Below, in pieces: positions 25,264 to 25,363 of a DNA stretch of 25,363 nt. The position numbers were made by a program, and so were the translations under genes. Where the stretch lies: positions 1 to 25,363 of the forward strand of contig JBPBPY010000082.1 in NCBI GenBank assembly GCA_050954505.1, in the 5' to 3' direction. The stretch comes from JAQGMO01 sp050954505 (GTDB lineage Bacteria > Pseudomonadota > Gammaproteobacteria > Burkholderiales > Burkholderiaceae_D). Positions within the stretch are counted from its first letter, which is position 1, and each line of letters opens with the position of its first letter. The notes under the pieces were generated by a model. It worked only from the letters and a program-made list of their open reading frames with translations. It was not told the DNA's origin and did not search any database.

Positions 25264-25363
25264 TGCGTGCAAGTGGCCGGCGCCGCCAGCTTGGAGAAAT
25301 CCGGCATCAATTCATGTTCAACCGAACTGTGCCCTGGCCGAAGCTCGGCTACCTGGCGCAGGT
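25260..25363 (-). CDS. Possible C-terminal end of a convergent gene
   Basis: A minus-strand frame is open from the right edge to a TAA that overlaps the stop region of the 782-residue gene. It gives 33 residues (LRQVAELRPGHSSVEHELMP, then FSKLAAPATCTH). The length is too short to assign a family, and it could be chance. Confidence 0.35.
   Translation of the reverse strand, partial: LRQVAELRPGHSSVEHELMPDFSKLAAPATCTH

Overview
The window looks like a chromosomal stretch of a GC-rich betaproteobacterium, most likely a member of the Burkholderiales close to Oxalobacteraceae. The evidence is the high-GC housekeeping genes, a PEP-CTERM protein with a sigma-54 promoter, a single-chain indolepyruvate:ferredoxin oxidoreductase, and type III secretion effectors behind HrpL-type promoters. 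No tRNA, rRNA, CRISPR array or insertion sequence was seen.

Left part (1-6.1 kb). A HopX/AvrPphE-family effector gene runs off the left edge. Upstream of it on the same strand is a harpin-like gene lacking Cys, Trp and Tyr, preceded by a hrp box. Next come a frameshifted metallophosphoesterase, hutG (N-formylglutamate deformylase), an AlkA-type DNA glycosylase, and a HopA1-family effector directly behind a second hrp box.

Centre (6.1-16.5 kb). A LysR regulator diverges from a GC-rich operon: fused indolepyruvate:ferredoxin oxidoreductase, isovaleryl-CoA dehydrogenase, and both subunits of 3-methylcrotonyl-CoA carboxylase. Together these suggest leucine or aryl-pyruvate catabolism. A small ribbon-helix-helix-like gene follows. 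On the opposite strand (16.6-19.5 kb) a two-gene unit encodes a PLP-dependent decarboxylase and a divergent ATP-grasp protein.

Right part (19.5-25.4 kb). This part is gene-poor. It holds a 52-residue single-pass membrane protein, a multicopper oxidase reduced to its two ends, a small unknown gene, and a PEP-CTERM protein with a sigma-54 promoter. It ends with a third hrp box and a 782-residue protein that joins a caspase/C80-like Cys-His region to a GshF/cyanophycin-synthetase-like ATP-grasp module whose terminal E-x-N metal motif is changed. That protein is the strongest candidate for something undescribed.

The three hrp boxes share one design, GGAACT-N15-CCACNNA. They tie the AT-richer genes at both ends to one predicted HrpL regulon, inserted around ordinary metabolic genes. 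Two decayed genes near these islands point to local gene turnover. Family calls rest on recalled sequence features and motif reading, not on a database search.
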